From: Acinetobacter baumannii
GTDB taxonomy: Bacteria > Pseudomonadota > Gammaproteobacteria > Pseudomonadales > Moraxellaceae
Direction: 5' to 3'
Length of the DNA: 64,000 nucleotides
NCBI RefSeq assembly: GCF_009759685.1
Contig: NZ_CP046654.1
Location: 1,116,001 to 1,180,000 of the forward strand
Shown: piece by piece, positions 16,571 through 25,706 of the stretch
How the letters are laid out: every line of letters begins with the position of its first letter
How positions within the stretch are numbered: position 1 is the first letter of the stretch
Notes under the pieces: generated by a model
What the model was told of the DNA's origin: nothing
Seen by the model: the letters and a program-made list of their open reading frames with translations, nothing else
Databases searched by the model: none
Program-made: the position numbers and the translations under genes

Positions 16571-18520
16571 TTATTTTTGTCTATCGGGATAAACTGTTGC
16601 AATCAGTTGATCCACCACTGCCGGTTCAGCTAGGGTTGAGGTATCGCCCAAACTATCCAGTTCATTCGCTGCAATTTTTCTTAAAATACGGCGCATGATT
16701 TTACCCGAACGGGTTTTAGGTAATGCAGGTGCCCAGTGCAGTGCATCTGGTGAAGCCACTGGTCCAAGTACTTTACGTACCCAGCTAATTAACTCTTTTC
16801 GCAGTTCTTCCGACTCCGGAACACCCGCCTGCAAGGTCACAAAAGTACAAATACCCTGCCCTTTAATATCATGCGGCATACCCACAACAGCAGCTTCTGC
16901 CACCGCTTCATGCGATACAAGAGCACTTTCAATTTCAGCCGTACCTAGACGATGGCCTGAAACGTTTAAGACATCGTCAACACGGCCTGTGATCCAGTAA
17001 TAGCCATCTTCATCACGGCGGGCGCCATCACCTGTAAAATAAGTATTTTTAAAGGTCGAGAAGTAAGCTTCAATAAAGCGATCTGGGTCACCCCAAATGG
17101 TACGCATCTGGCCCGGCCATGAATCTTTAATCACAAGGTTACCTTCGGCAGCGCCTTCTAGTTCATTGCCTTCACCATCGACAATCGCTGGTTGAATACC
17201 AAATAAAGGACGCGTTGCCGAACCGGGTTTTAAAGCTGTTGCCCCCGGTAATGGCGCAATCAAAATACCACCTGTTTCGGTTTGCCACCATGTATCAACA
17301 ATTGGACAGCGGCCTTCACCAACAACGTTGTAGTACCAGTTCCAAGCCTCTGGGTTAATAGGTTCACCCACTGAACCTAACAAACGCAAACTACTACGGT
17401 TACTTTCGCGTACATACGAATCACCTTCTCGCATCATGGCACGAATCGCGGTTGGCGCTGTATATAAAATAGAGACTTTATGTTTATCGACCACATGACC
17501 AAGACGTGCCCATGTTGGATACTGAGGCACACCTTCGAACATTAAGGTCGTCGTACCATTTGCCAGTGGCCCATAGATTAGATAACTATGACCTGTAATC
17601 CAGCCGACATCAGCGGTACACCAGTACACATCATCTTGTTTTAAATCAAAAACTTCTTTAAAGGTACTCGCCACATACACCAGATAACCACCTGTAGTAT
17701 GCAACACTCCTTTAGGTTTACCTGTCGAGCCAGAGGTATAAAGAATAAATAAAGGGTCTTCGGCCTTCATTGGTTCTGGAGGACAGTTTGCATCCACCTC
17801 CATAATAATAAGGTGATACCACAAATCACGACCCGGCTTCATCTCGATTGGGTTTGCATTACGGTAAACCACAATCACATTTTCAACGCACTCTGTGCCC
17901 GGCAATGCTAGAGCCAAATCAACATTTTCTTTAAGTGGTAACAACTTACCGGCACGTAGGCTTGAGTCAGCCGTAATCACAAGTTTAGCTTGGCTATCTT
18001 CAATACGACTTGCCAACGAGTCTGGTGAGAAGCCACCAAATACCACGCAGTGCACCGCACCAATACGGGCACAGGCTAACATGGCAATTGCAGCCTCAGT
18101 CACCATTGGCATATACAGCACAACGCGGTCACCTTTACCAATGCCATATTTCTTTAAAACGTTGGCGAAACGGCAGACTTCGTCGTGTAATTCTTTATAA
18201 GAAACGATTTTATGACGAGAAGGATGGTCACCTTCCCAAATAATTGCAGGTTTGTGAGGGTGTTCTTTAAGATGCCTGTCCAAGCAGTTTGCTGATACGT
18301 TCAACTCACCATCAGCAAACCATTCAATCTTGAAATTGTCTTTGTCAAAACTGGTATTTTTAACTTGGGTAAATGGCTTTATCCAATCGACAATTTTAGC
18401 TTGCTCTGCCCAGAATTCATCTGGGTTCTCGATAGAGTGTTGATAACGTTTAAAGTAGTCTGCTTCAACAGTACGAGCAGTTTTTTTAAATTCCTCTGGT
18501 ACTGGATAGATCTCATTCAT
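16571..18520 (-). CDS. acs: Acetyl-CoA synthetase
   Basis: 649 residues, the normal Acs length. ATG 18520 is preceded by AAGGAAG at six bases; a longer form would start with an unrelated basic stretch. The N-terminal ACAS_N region ([17 protein letters not shown]) is followed by the AMP-binding P-loop [11 protein letters not shown] near residue 264, WWQTETGG near 415, the hinge [18 protein letters not shown], and the C-terminal catalytic lysine in [11 protein letters not shown] near residue 608, which is acetylated by Pat-type enzymes. It makes acetyl-CoA from acetate, CoA and ATP for growth on acetate or ethanol. It is the expected main target of the CrbS/CrbR-type system encoded in this window. 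Confidence 0.97.
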   Translation of the reverse strand: MNEIYPVPEEFKKTARTVEADYFKRYQHSIENPDEFWAEQAKIVDWIKPFTQVKNTSFDKDNFKIEWFADGELNVSANCLDRHLKEHPHKPAIIWEGDHPSRHKIVSYKELHDEVCRFANVLKKYGIGKGDRVVLYMPMVTEAAIAMLACARIGAVHCVVFGGFSPDSLASRIEDSQAKLVITADSSLRAGKLLPLKENVDLALALPGTECVENVIVVYRNANPIEMKPGRDLWYHLIIMEVDANCPPEPMKAEDPLFILYTSGSTGKPKGVLHTTGGYLVYVASTFKEVFDLKQDDVYWCTADVGWITGHSYLIYGPLANGTTTLMFEGVPQYPTWARLGHVVDKHKVSILYTAPTAIRAMMREGDSYVRESNRSSLRLLGSVGEPINPEAWNWYYNVVGEGRCPIVDTWWQTETGGILIAPLPGATALKPGSATRPLFGIQPAIVDGEGNELEGAAEGNLVIKDSWPGQMRTIWGDPDRFIEAYFSTFKNTYFTGDGARRDEDGYYWITGRVDDVLNVSGHRLGTAEIESALVSHEAVAEAAVVGMPHDIKGQGICTFVTLQAGVPESEELRKELISWVRKVLGPVASPDALHWAPALPKTRSGKIMRRILRKIAANELDSLGDTSTLAEPAVVDQLIATVYPDRQK

Positions 18521-18632
18521 ACGCAACTTCCTTGATCTTGTGCATCCCATCTCGAGACTGTGGCTATTATTTTACTGGATCTTATTTGTTTGCCTTTTCA
18601 GTATGATGACTCTTTCAAAGCCTAGACAATGC

Positions 18633-18642
18633 GACTTTGGTC
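18633..18642. promoter_or_regulatory. Candidate acetate-regulator site upstream of acs
   Basis: GACTTTGGTC, identical over ten bases to the site in the actP/crbS promoter, lies 113 bases before the acs start codon. The flanking G before it and AT after it partly extend the palindrome seen at 11496-11511. Confidence 0.5.
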
Positions 18643-18814
18643 ATATATTAATCACTTACTCAAGCATACGAAATTGTGAACATTTTTATAAAATTAAGTT
18701 GATTTAAAACATTTGTCTATAGCTTTTACTTTTATAATTTTTTTAAGTTTTGATGGTTTTGACCATCAACAAAGTTTATTTTAGCTTTTAGAAGCAGTGC
18801 AGGAATAAAATAAG

Positions 18815-19392
18815 ATGTTTGCCGAAACTCCCTCTTCACGTCCACCTCAACTCCCGTTTAAAGACAGCCCTTTTTCAATTCATGGCCGCTTTAACCGAAT
18901 GAGTTATTTGGGTGGATATGGCCTCTGATTTATTTAGTCACAATCGTGGGCTATTTTATACTGGCTTCGTTTCTTGGAAGTTTTCAGCTTTCAAGTGATC
19001 TATTTAATTTTGAGTTTTACAGCTCTCTCTCCGGTATAAGTGCTTTAATGGTCTGGGCTTTCTGGCTATTTCTGATCTATCTCAACATTATTTTGGTCGT
19101 TCGACGCCTACATGATTTAAATAAAAGTGGCTGGATGGGACTACTGTTATTTATTCCAGTCGTTCAGTTCTTTTTTATGCTTTATTTACTGCTTGCTTCT
19201 GGTACAGTGGGCACTAATCAATATGGTCCTGTTCGGCCTTCAACGTTTATAGAAAAACTGATGGCTTGGCTTATTTTAATCGCTATTTTAATTAGCCTTA
19301 TTTCTACAGCAGGCTTTTTTTACTACTTCTCTGGTACCGATACTATTCAAACCCCGACACAAATCTTACAAAAAGGAACGGAATACTTTTAA
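18815..19392 (+). pseudogene. DUF805 membrane protein gene broken by a one-base frameshift
   Basis: From ATG 18815, with AGGA ten bases upstream, the frame reads MFAETPSSRPPQLPF and on to NRMSYLGGYGL, then a TGA at about 18926. A second frame, offset by one base, begins near 18910 and runs to 19392. It reads WIWPLIYLVTIVGYFILASF and then the typical DUF805 core with RRLHDLNKSGWMGLLLFIPVVQF. Restoring one base in the GGGTGG run at 18910-18915 would join the parts as SYLGWIWPLIYLV, which fits the family. Either the gene is dead, or the base is a sequencing error in a G run. DUF805 proteins are small inner membrane proteins of unknown role. The downstream frame alone could only start at GTG 18946. 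Confidence 0.75.
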
Positions 19393-19504
19393 TTAAAAAA
19401 CACTTTATTATTTAGATGAACTCATTATAGTAGGCGCACATTTTATCTCCTACTATGATGGAAGCTGAAAAGGCTTTCTGAATTTATTCAATTAGAGACT
19501 TGTC

Positions 19505-20485
19505 GTGGCTGATGAACAAAAATCCTTAACGGATGTTGCAAAAAATACAGGCGAACTTTTGCAAGAAGCAGGTACTAAAACCACTCAAACAGTTTTAGCG
19601 CATACCGAGAAATACCATGATGCCTATACCACTATCGACAAAATCGTAGATAGTTTTTGGGAACGTGTACCTTATATCTGCATTGCGATTGTTGTTTTTC
19701 TTATTTTTTGGCTACTGACCAAATTATTCAAGTTCTTTGTTCGTAAGACTTTAGAAAATCGCTCTTATACTCGTCAAAATCTTGTTTTAGTTTTAAACCG
19801 TGTCGGTAGTACAGCGATCTTATTCTTTGGTTTCTTAATAGCTCTCGTCATTATGATTCCGGGGTTCACACCAGGCCAGCTTATGAGTGCGCTAGGTATC
19901 GGTTCGGTCGCCATTGGTTTTGCATTTAAAGATATTTTCCAAAACCTACTTTCAGGTATTTTGATTTTATTGAGCGAGCCATTCCGTATTGGCGATTCAA
20001 TTGTGGTGAATTCACTTGAAGGAACTGTAGAAGACATCCAGATCCGTGCAACCTTCCTACGCTCACCGGATGGTCGCCGTATTGTTATTCCAAATGCAAC
20101 GGTTTATACAAGTGCCTTAACTGTTAATACTGCTTATCAACAACGACGCTGCGAGTTTGTAGTCGGAATTGGCTATGACGATGATGAGCAAAAAGCAAAA
20201 CAGATTATTTTAGATATTCTCAACAATGACCGAAATGTACTGAGTCAGCCTGCGTTTTCGGTTAATGTCACAGCTTTAGCAGATTTCTCGGTTAACCTGA
20301 CTGTACGCTGGTGGGTTGATACCACTGAAACTGATATTTCTTCATCTATTAGTAATATTCAAGCTCAAGTAAAACAAGCTTTCAATGAAAATGATATTGA
20401 TATTCCTTACCCAATTCAGGAATTAAAAATGGTATCTAATCCACCAGCTTTAAACCCTGAAACATCAGCTAAACAAACGACCTAA
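19505..20485 (+). CDS. Small-conductance mechanosensitive channel (MscS family)
   Basis: 326 residues. The start is a GTG at 19505 (MADEQKSLTDVAKN); the ATG seven bases later is out of frame. An amphipathic N-terminal region of about 50 residues is followed by three membrane segments (about 58-80, 98-120, 128-155). The last is the glycine/alanine-rich pore helix LMSALGIGSVAIGFAFKDIF, then the beta domain SGILILLSEPFRIGDSIVV and the alpha/beta C-terminal part. It opens on hypo-osmotic shock to release solutes. Its 3' end overlaps the convergent rsmE gene by 21 bases. Confidence 0.9.
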   Translation: MADEQKSLTDVAKNTGELLQEAGTKTTQTVLAHTEKYHDAYTTIDKIVDSFWERVPYICIAIVVFLIFWLLTKLFKFFVRKTLENRSYTRQNLVLVLNRVGSTAILFFGFLIALVIMIPGFTPGQLMSALGIGSVAIGFAFKDIFQNLLSGILILLSEPFRIGDSIVVNSLEGTVEDIQIRATFLRSPDGRRIVIPNATVYTSALTVNTAYQQRRCEFVVGIGYDDDEQKAKQIILDILNNDRNVLSQPAFSVNVTALADFSVNLTVRWWVDTTETDISSSISNIQAQVKQAFNENDIDIPYPIQELKMVSNPPALNPETSAKQTT

Positions 20486-21172
20486 AATATAAGAAATAGA
20501 CGTTTCGGTTCTTAAAATACGGTTGCCTAAGCTCATAGCTTGGCAGCCGTTTTTTATGAGCAAATCTACTTCGTAAGGAATAAATCCCCCTTCCGGTCCG
20601 ACCACTACACTACAAGCATGGCTAATATTAATTGGCATACGTTGCTCAGCATAAGGATGAGCCACATAGGCAGGTGTTTCCTGCGTAATTAAATTTGGCA
20701 AGACGTCTTCAACAAAAGGTTTAAAGCGTTTATAGAGTTGAATTTCAGGAACAATTGTATCGCCTGCTTGCTCAAGTCCCAGCGTAACGTAGTTGTCTAT
20801 TTGCTGTAAAAAAGGAGTTTGCCAATAGCTTTTATCAACACGATAACTATGAATCAGGCTTATCCTTTCAACACCTAAAGTCACACTGTCCATAATTAGA
20901 CGGCGTAAAACTTTAGGTCTTGGTAAAGCTACAATTAAATGAACCGGAAGTTTTGCTGGTAGTAGTTCTTCACGAATAGGCCGTATACGGACTTCATGCT
21001 CATTCATCGAAACAATTTCAGTGATATAACGGGCGCCGTTACGAATACCAACTTTTAGATTCTGGCCGACTGTAATATCAAGATGTTCACGCAAATGTTG
21101 TAATTGACGTTTTGAATGGATAGACCATGTATCCGACTGAACATCTTCAGGCTCTAGTAAAACAATATTCAT
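20465..21172 (-). CDS. rsmE: 16S rRNA m3U1498 methyltransferase
   Basis: 235 residues. An N-terminal PUA-like RNA-binding region (about 1-70) is followed by a SPOUT methyltransferase domain with the knot motifs VVVGPEGGFIPYEVDLL and LGNRILRTETSISYIL, which bind SAM. The enzyme methylates U1498 in the decoding region of 16S rRNA. Its ATG overlaps the stop of waaA in an ATGA arrangement (21169-21172), so the two are one operon with likely translational coupling. Its end overlaps the convergent MscS gene. Confidence 0.93.
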   Translation of the reverse strand: MNIVLLEPEDVQSDTWSIHSKRQLQHLREHLDITVGQNLKVGIRNGARYITEIVSMNEHEVRIRPIREELLPAKLPVHLIVALPRPKVLRRLIMDSVTLGVERISLIHSYRVDKSYWQTPFLQQIDNYVTLGLEQAGDTIVPEIQLYKRFKPFVEDVLPNLITQETPAYVAHPYAEQRMPINISHACSVVVGPEGGFIPYEVDLLIKNGCQAMSLGNRILRTETSISYILGRLFS

Positions 21173-22461
21173 GATTTTTCGGCCAGATAGCGATTAATCA
21201 CCCCGATATGTTTTTGTAAGGAACCTTGATTACGTTGCAACACTTTATGCGCCTGTATCACTAACTGTTCAGTCGCCTCAAGTTCTGCCAGACATGCTAA
21301 CCAGATATCAACGACCTGCTGCGCATCTTGAGCAATAAGCACAGCATTTTCATCAATGAACTCATCGACAATCGTTTGAAAGTTAAAATAACGCGGTCCA
21401 ACTACAGTAGGTACATTTAAAACCATAGGTTCTAAAATATTATGCCCCCCACCCGGCTCATTTAAAGAACCGCCTACAAAACACACCTGACTTAAGGCAT
21501 ACCATAACCAGAGCTCACCCATACTGTCAGCGAGATAAACTTGCGTGCTGGCATGAATACTTTGGCCCATACTTCTACGATGCGTAATTAAATTTAAATT
21601 TTGGCAAATTTCAAATACTTCATCGAAACGCTCAGGATGACGAGGCACCACAATACACACCAACTCACGATCTGAATTTAAATAAGGTGCGAGTGCTTCC
21701 AAAATTTGTTGTTCTTCGGGTGCATGTGTACTGGCAATCGTCACAACCTGCCGATTTTCCAGATACCATTGCTGATGCAATTGGGCAGCTTGTTTAATAA
21801 AAGCCTCTGGCGCATGAATATCAAACTTAATATTACCAACGACCTGACTTTTGTGTTCGTCTAAACCAAGCTCAACATAACGCTGACGAGTTGCACTATC
21901 TTGAGCTAACACCCAGTCCAGCTGTTTTAACATACCTGCGGTTAAACCCGAGACTTTGCCATATCCTTTTGCAGATTTTTCTGACAACCGAGCATTAAGC
22001 AGCAAACAAGGTACATGCTGTAATTTGGCTTGATCGATTAAATTTGGCCAGAGTTCAGTTTCAACCAGTGCTAAAAGCTTTGGCTGATATAACTCAAAAA
22101 ATTTTTTTAAAAGAGGCTTCTGGTCTACAGGCAAATAAACGGCTTGAAATAAATCTAAATATGGTTCTTTTAGAAAAAGTGACTTGGCACGAGCCTGACC
22201 TGTTTTCGTGGTATTGGTCACTAAGACTGGCTGCCCAAGTTTTAGGTAATATTCAATTAAGGGCTGTGCAGCATTGGTTTCCCCGACTGAAACAGCATGA
22301 AACCAGATCGCTTTTACATTCTTCGGTGCTTCAAATGGCCCAAATCTTTCCAGACATTCCTGCTGATATAATTCTAGACTTTCTGCACGTCTTTTTATCC
22401 GCCAACGATAAAACGGTTTTAATAAATGAAGTGCGGTGTTGTACCAAAATGGGGTCGCCAA
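21169..22461 (-). CDS. waaA: 3-deoxy-D-manno-octulosonic acid (Kdo) transferase
   Basis: 430 residues. An N-terminal membrane anchor region is followed by the GT30 glycosyltransferase halves. Family motifs are WFHAVSVGETNAAQPLI with the catalytic Glu of VGE, LVTNTTKTGQARA, LALVETELWPNLI, and the C-terminal FVGGSLNEPGGGHNILEP for CMP-Kdo binding. WaaA adds Kdo from CMP-Kdo to lipid IVA in the inner leaflet, an early step of lipooligosaccharide synthesis. It is followed directly by rsmE. Confidence 0.95.
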   Translation of the reverse strand: MATPFWYNTALHLLKPFYRWRIKRRAESLELYQQECLERFGPFEAPKNVKAIWFHAVSVGETNAAQPLIEYYLKLGQPVLVTNTTKTGQARAKSLFLKEPYLDLFQAVYLPVDQKPLLKKFFELYQPKLLALVETELWPNLIDQAKLQHVPCLLLNARLSEKSAKGYGKVSGLTAGMLKQLDWVLAQDSATRQRYVELGLDEHKSQVVGNIKFDIHAPEAFIKQAAQLHQQWYLENRQVVTIASTHAPEEQQILEALAPYLNSDRELVCIVVPRHPERFDEVFEICQNLNLITHRRSMGQSIHASTQVYLADSMGELWLWYALSQVCFVGGSLNEPGGGHNILEPMVLNVPTVVGPRYFNFQTIVDEFIDENAVLIAQDAQQVVDIWLACLAELEATEQLVIQAHKVLQRNQGSLQKHIGVINRYLAEKS

Positions 22462-22515
22462 GCGGTTTGCCTCAAATAGTCAAAATTCAAAAACTGCGGA
22501 AAATATAACATAGAT

Positions 22516-22553
22516 AAAAAAAATGGCAGAGTTTCGATACCTAAACTCTACCA
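22516..22553 (-). terminator. Terminator of arsR-nemA
   Basis: On the minus strand a stem of about ten pairs (AGAGTTT 22527-22533 with AAACTCT 22543-22549, extended by TGG/CCA) is followed by an eight-base T run (22516-22523). Confidence 0.8.
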
Positions 22554-22629
22554 TATACAAGAAAAGTCATTTACTGAACTCACGAAAGAGCAAGTTCAGC
22601 ATATAGTAAATTTAAATAATATTATGAAC

Positions 22630-23688
22630 TTATGAAGCTTCTAAAGCCGGATAGTCTGTATATCCTTCAGCGCCTTTAGCATATAAAGTCGTTGGTTGAA
22701 GTTCATTTAATGGTAAGCCTTGTTCTAAACGCTGTAATAGATCTGGGTTAGCGATATATGCTTTACCAAAAGATACAGCATCTGCCTGACCTTCACGCAA
22801 GATACGTTTTGCTGACTCTGGTGTCAGATTTTCATTGGCAATCCATACACCATTAAATTTTTTACGTAATTGTGGGCTAATACTATCAGCTGCTTCATAT
22901 TCACGAGAGAAAATGAAAGCCACATTACGTTGGCTGAGTTGTTCAACCACATAACCAAATGTCGCTAGCGGGTTTTCATCACCCATATCATGCGAGTCGC
23001 CACGCGGTGCAATATGCACACCTACTCGGCCAGCGCCCCACACTTCAATAAAGGCATCAACTACTTCTAATAACAAGCGAGCGCGGTTTTCAACCGGACC
23101 ACCATACTCATCATCACGCTGGTTAGTATTACTTTGAAGGAACTGGTCAATTAAATAACCATTTGCTGCATGTAGCTCAACGCCATCAAAACCTGCTGCT
23201 TTAGCCAATTCAGCTGAATGCTTATATTGAGCAACAATTTCCTGAATTTCTTCAATTGAAAGCGCACGTGGCGTTACATATGGACGTTTAGGGCGTAATA
23301 AACTTACTTCACCCGCAGGTTGAATCGCACTCGGTGCAACAGGAATATCGCCATCTAAAAGCTCTGGATGTGAAATACGACCCACATGCCACAGTTGAAC
23401 TACAATTTTTGAACCTTGAGCATGAACTGCTTCAATAATCTTATTCCATGCTTGTGCTTGCTCTTGTGACCATAGTCCCGGAGTATCTGCATAACCTACG
23501 GTTTTTGAACCAATCACTGTTGCTTCAGTGAGAATGAGACCGGCATTTGCACGTTGCTGATAATATTCCACCATTAAATCGTTTGGAACACGGCTTTCGC
23601 CACTACGCGCACGTGTTAATGGGGCCATTACCAGTCGATTTTTAATTTCAAAATCACCAACTGTTAAGGGAGTATTGAGTTCAGCCAT
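22630..23688 (-). CDS. nemA: Old yellow enzyme-family alkene/N-ethylmaleimide reductase
   Basis: 352 residues, an FMN-binding TIM barrel. Motifs include NRLVMAPLTRARSG near the N-terminus, VQLWHVGRISHP, the catalytic-site region FDGVELHAANGYLIDQFLQ with the conserved His/Asn pair (HAAN), and RVGVHIAPRG. NemA-type enzymes reduce activated alkenes, maleimides, quinones and nitrate esters with NADPH, and protect against electrophiles. A strong GAGG precedes ATG 23688. The ArsR-type gene 28 bases upstream is its likely regulator, in place of the TetR-type NemR of E. coli. Confidence 0.9.
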   Translation of the reverse strand: MAELNTPLTVGDFEIKNRLVMAPLTRARSGESRVPNDLMVEYYQQRANAGLILTEATVIGSKTVGYADTPGLWSQEQAQAWNKIIEAVHAQGSKIVVQLWHVGRISHPELLDGDIPVAPSAIQPAGEVSLLRPKRPYVTPRALSIEEIQEIVAQYKHSAELAKAAGFDGVELHAANGYLIDQFLQSNTNQRDDEYGGPVENRARLLLEVVDAFIEVWGAGRVGVHIAPRGDSHDMGDENPLATFGYVVEQLSQRNVAFIFSREYEAADSISPQLRKKFNGVWIANENLTPESAKRILREGQADAVSFGKAYIANPDLLQRLEQGLPLNELQPTTLYAKGAEGYTDYPALEAS

Positions 23689-23716
23689 GATCGCCTCGAC
23701 TTACACTTTATTTGTT

Positions 23717-24019
23717 TTAAAGTGTTTGTTTTAAATGTTCGATATATTGCTGAATCAAAGCTTCGTTACGTGAAAAATAAGACCATTGTCCATATTTTTG
23801 GACCTGAATGAGACCCGCCTGCTGTAATACAGACAAATGATTGGACATTGTAGACTGAGCTACTTTACCCAAACGTTCAATATGACCTGCGCAAACCCCT
23901 TTTTCAAAACTACCACCACACTCTTCTACCGGTAAATAATGCTCCGGTTCTTTTAACCATTGCAGAATCTGCCGACGCAGAGGATTGGCTAGGGCTTTGC
24001 TAATTGCATCAATATCCAT
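23717..24019 (-). CDS. ArsR-family repressor with a cysteine-bearing insert
   Basis: 100 residues. The ArsR winged helix covers most of it, with the recognition helix in VAQSTMSNHLSVLQQAGLI (about 53-71) followed by the wing VQKYGQWSYFSRN. Two cysteines and a histidine lie in a loop between helices (VEECGGSFEKGVCAGH, about 31-46). In an operon with an electrophile reductase, they suggest a thiol-based sensor for electrophiles or quinones rather than a metal sensor. This is inference. The intergenic region upstream carries several perfect inverted repeats, as expected for autoregulation. Confidence 0.85.
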   Translation of the reverse strand: MDIDAISKALANPLRRQILQWLKEPEHYLPVEECGGSFEKGVCAGHIERLGKVAQSTMSNHLSVLQQAGLIQVQKYGQWSYFSRNEALIQQYIEHLKQTL

Positions 24020-24041
24020 AGGCTCAACACGTCTTGTAAAC

Positions 24042-24057
24042 GAACAAAGCTTTGTTC
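24042..24057. promoter_or_regulatory. Perfect 16-base palindrome upstream of arsR-nemA
   Basis: GAACAAAGCTTTGTTC is its own reverse complement and lies 23 bases before the ArsR start codon, where a repressor would block transcription. Confidence 0.55.
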
Positions 24058-24074
24058 AGCATTTCGAAAACATA

Positions 24075-24124
24075 ATATCGTATTTTGACGATATTCATAT
24101 CTATTTTTATCGATATTCATATCG
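24075..24124. promoter_or_regulatory. Repeated CGATATTCATATC elements upstream of arsR-nemA
   Basis: CGATATTCATATC occurs at 24089-24101 and again at 24111-24123, exactly 22 bases apart (two helical turns). The second copy is part of a perfect inverted repeat, CGATAT-TC-ATATCG. A third half-site, ATATCG at 24075-24080, forms an inverted repeat with the first CGATAT. Confidence 0.5.
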
Positions 24125-24218
24125 TGTTTTTCCGATTAACTTCCAAACACTGAACTGCTTTGCCGTTTTAATCGCTAAAAATTTAAGAGTTATACAGAAT
24201 TAAAAGTTCAAAAGACTC

Positions 24219-25314
24219 TTATAACCCCTGTTTCAAACTCGCTTCAATAAAACGATCAAGGTCACCATCAAGAACCGCACCAGTATTTGAATTTTCAACA
24301 CCCGTACGCAAATCCTTGATTCGAGAGTCATCAAGTACATAAGAACGAATTTGGCTACCCCAACCAATATCAGACTTCGAGTCTTCAAGTGCTTGAGCGG
24401 CTTCATTACGTTTTTGCATTTCTAATTCATACAATTTTGCACGTAACTGTTTCCATGCATGATCACGGTTCGCATGCTGTGAACGTTGGTTCTGACATGC
24501 CACTACAATACCAGTCGGAATATGCGTCAAACGCACAGCCGAGTCGGTTTTGTTAATGTGCTGACCACCTGCACCAGATGCACGGTAAGTATCAGTACGA
24601 ACATCTGAAGGATTAATATCAATTTCGATATTGTCATCAACTTCTGGAGAAATAAATACCGCAGAGAAAGAAGTATGACGACGGTTACCACTGTCAAATG
24701 GTGATTTACGTACTAAACGGTGTACACCAGATTCTGTACGTAACCAACCATACGCATATTCACCTTCAACACGAATCGTAGCAGATTTGATACCTGCGAC
24801 GTCACCGTCAGAGACTTCCATAAGTTCTGCTTTAAAACCATGACGTTCAATCCAGCGCATATACATACGTAATAGCATTGAAGCCCAATCTTGTGCTTCT
24901 GTACCACCTGAACCCGCCTGAATCTCGACATAGCAAGGATTCGGGTCCATTGGATTGCTAAACATACGGCGGAATTCAAGTTTTGCTAATTCTTCTTCAG
25001 CAGTACTCAGTTCAGACTGAACATCTTCAAGCAAGCTTTCATCATCAGCTTCTACAGCCAAATCCAACATTGCTTTTGCATCTTCAAGCTGTGTAGATAA
25101 GCCATCTAATACATTAATAACGTTTTCTAGTTCGCCCTTTTCTTTCGCCATTGCCTGAGCACGGTTTTGATCATTCCAGATCGCAGGGTCTTCTAACTCA
25201 CGTAAAACTTCTTCTAAACGTTCTTTTTTTAGATCGTAGTCAAAGATACCCCCGTAGTGTTTGGCTACGATCAGTTAAGTCTTTCAATTGGTTTAGATAA
25301 GGATTAATTTCCAC
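24219..25314 (-). CDS. prfB: Peptide chain release factor 2, with programmed +1 frameshift
   Basis: The first frame starts at GTG 25314 ([13 protein letters not shown]) and reaches LRGYL before an in-frame TGA at 25242-25240. A +1 shift at CTT-TGA-C (25245-25239), helped by the Shine-Dalgarno-like GGGGG three bases upstream, continues as [11 protein letters not shown] and on through the second frame to 24219. The joined product is 364 residues. It has the RF2 tripeptide SPF (RKSPFDSG) that reads UGA/UAA stops and the GGQ peptide-release motif ([12 protein letters not shown]). Shortage of RF2 slows reading of the UGA and raises frameshifting, so the gene autoregulates. The in-frame part alone starts at ATG 25151. 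Confidence 0.97.
25239..25252 (-). promoter_or_regulatory. prfB: prfB +1 recoding site
   Basis: On the minus strand GGGGG-TAT-CTT-TGA-C matches the near-universal RF2 frameshift site. The slippery CTT (Leu) is followed by TGA and C, with the internal Shine-Dalgarno at the right distance. Confidence 0.95.
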
Positions 25315-25706
25315 GCGAGTGTTCCCATAAAAGCAGATAAACAGTCGAATATTTTATCATAGCTACGGTTATCTTCGAACCTGCTTTAATCGCTAACTCT
25401 TATTTCATTGAATAAGTTTGCTAATTTTCTTTCAGTAGATTTTAAGCTTAACTTGTAACATCCCCATACAAAATTGGGTACTTTTCCAGCATTTTTAAGT
25501 TTCTACACAAAATCTCCTCATTTTTAATAAAATAAAACATTGTTTTTTTATTATTTAAAATCAATATATTAAATTAAATATAGTTACATAAAAAGCACAT
25601 GGTTACAGTCCAGTTACTTGGACAAGATTGACGATGAATGATTTTGCTCTAGACTGAAAGTTGTAACAAAACATTTATAAAATCGTTTTTAGAGGGGAGA
25701 GATTCC
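25315..25706. other. Divergent intergenic region prfB / porin, with porin promoter
   Basis: An AT-rich stretch (25500-25600) precedes a good sigma70 promoter for the porin gene: TTGACG (25628-25633), 16 bases, TAGACT (25650-25655). A strong GAGGGGAGAG lies before ATG 25707. Nothing else is evident. Confidence 0.6.

Noticed and set aside
18946..19392. The downstream DUF805 frame as an independent gene starting at GTG 18946
   Set aside because: No ribosome site, and the sequence before the GTG continues the family alignment in the same frame; better explained by a frameshift.
22044..22508. A 154-codon open frame on the plus strand opposite waaA
   Set aside because: waaA has all its family motifs in the other strand; the overlapping frame has no recognisable domain or ribosome site and is a shadow of it.
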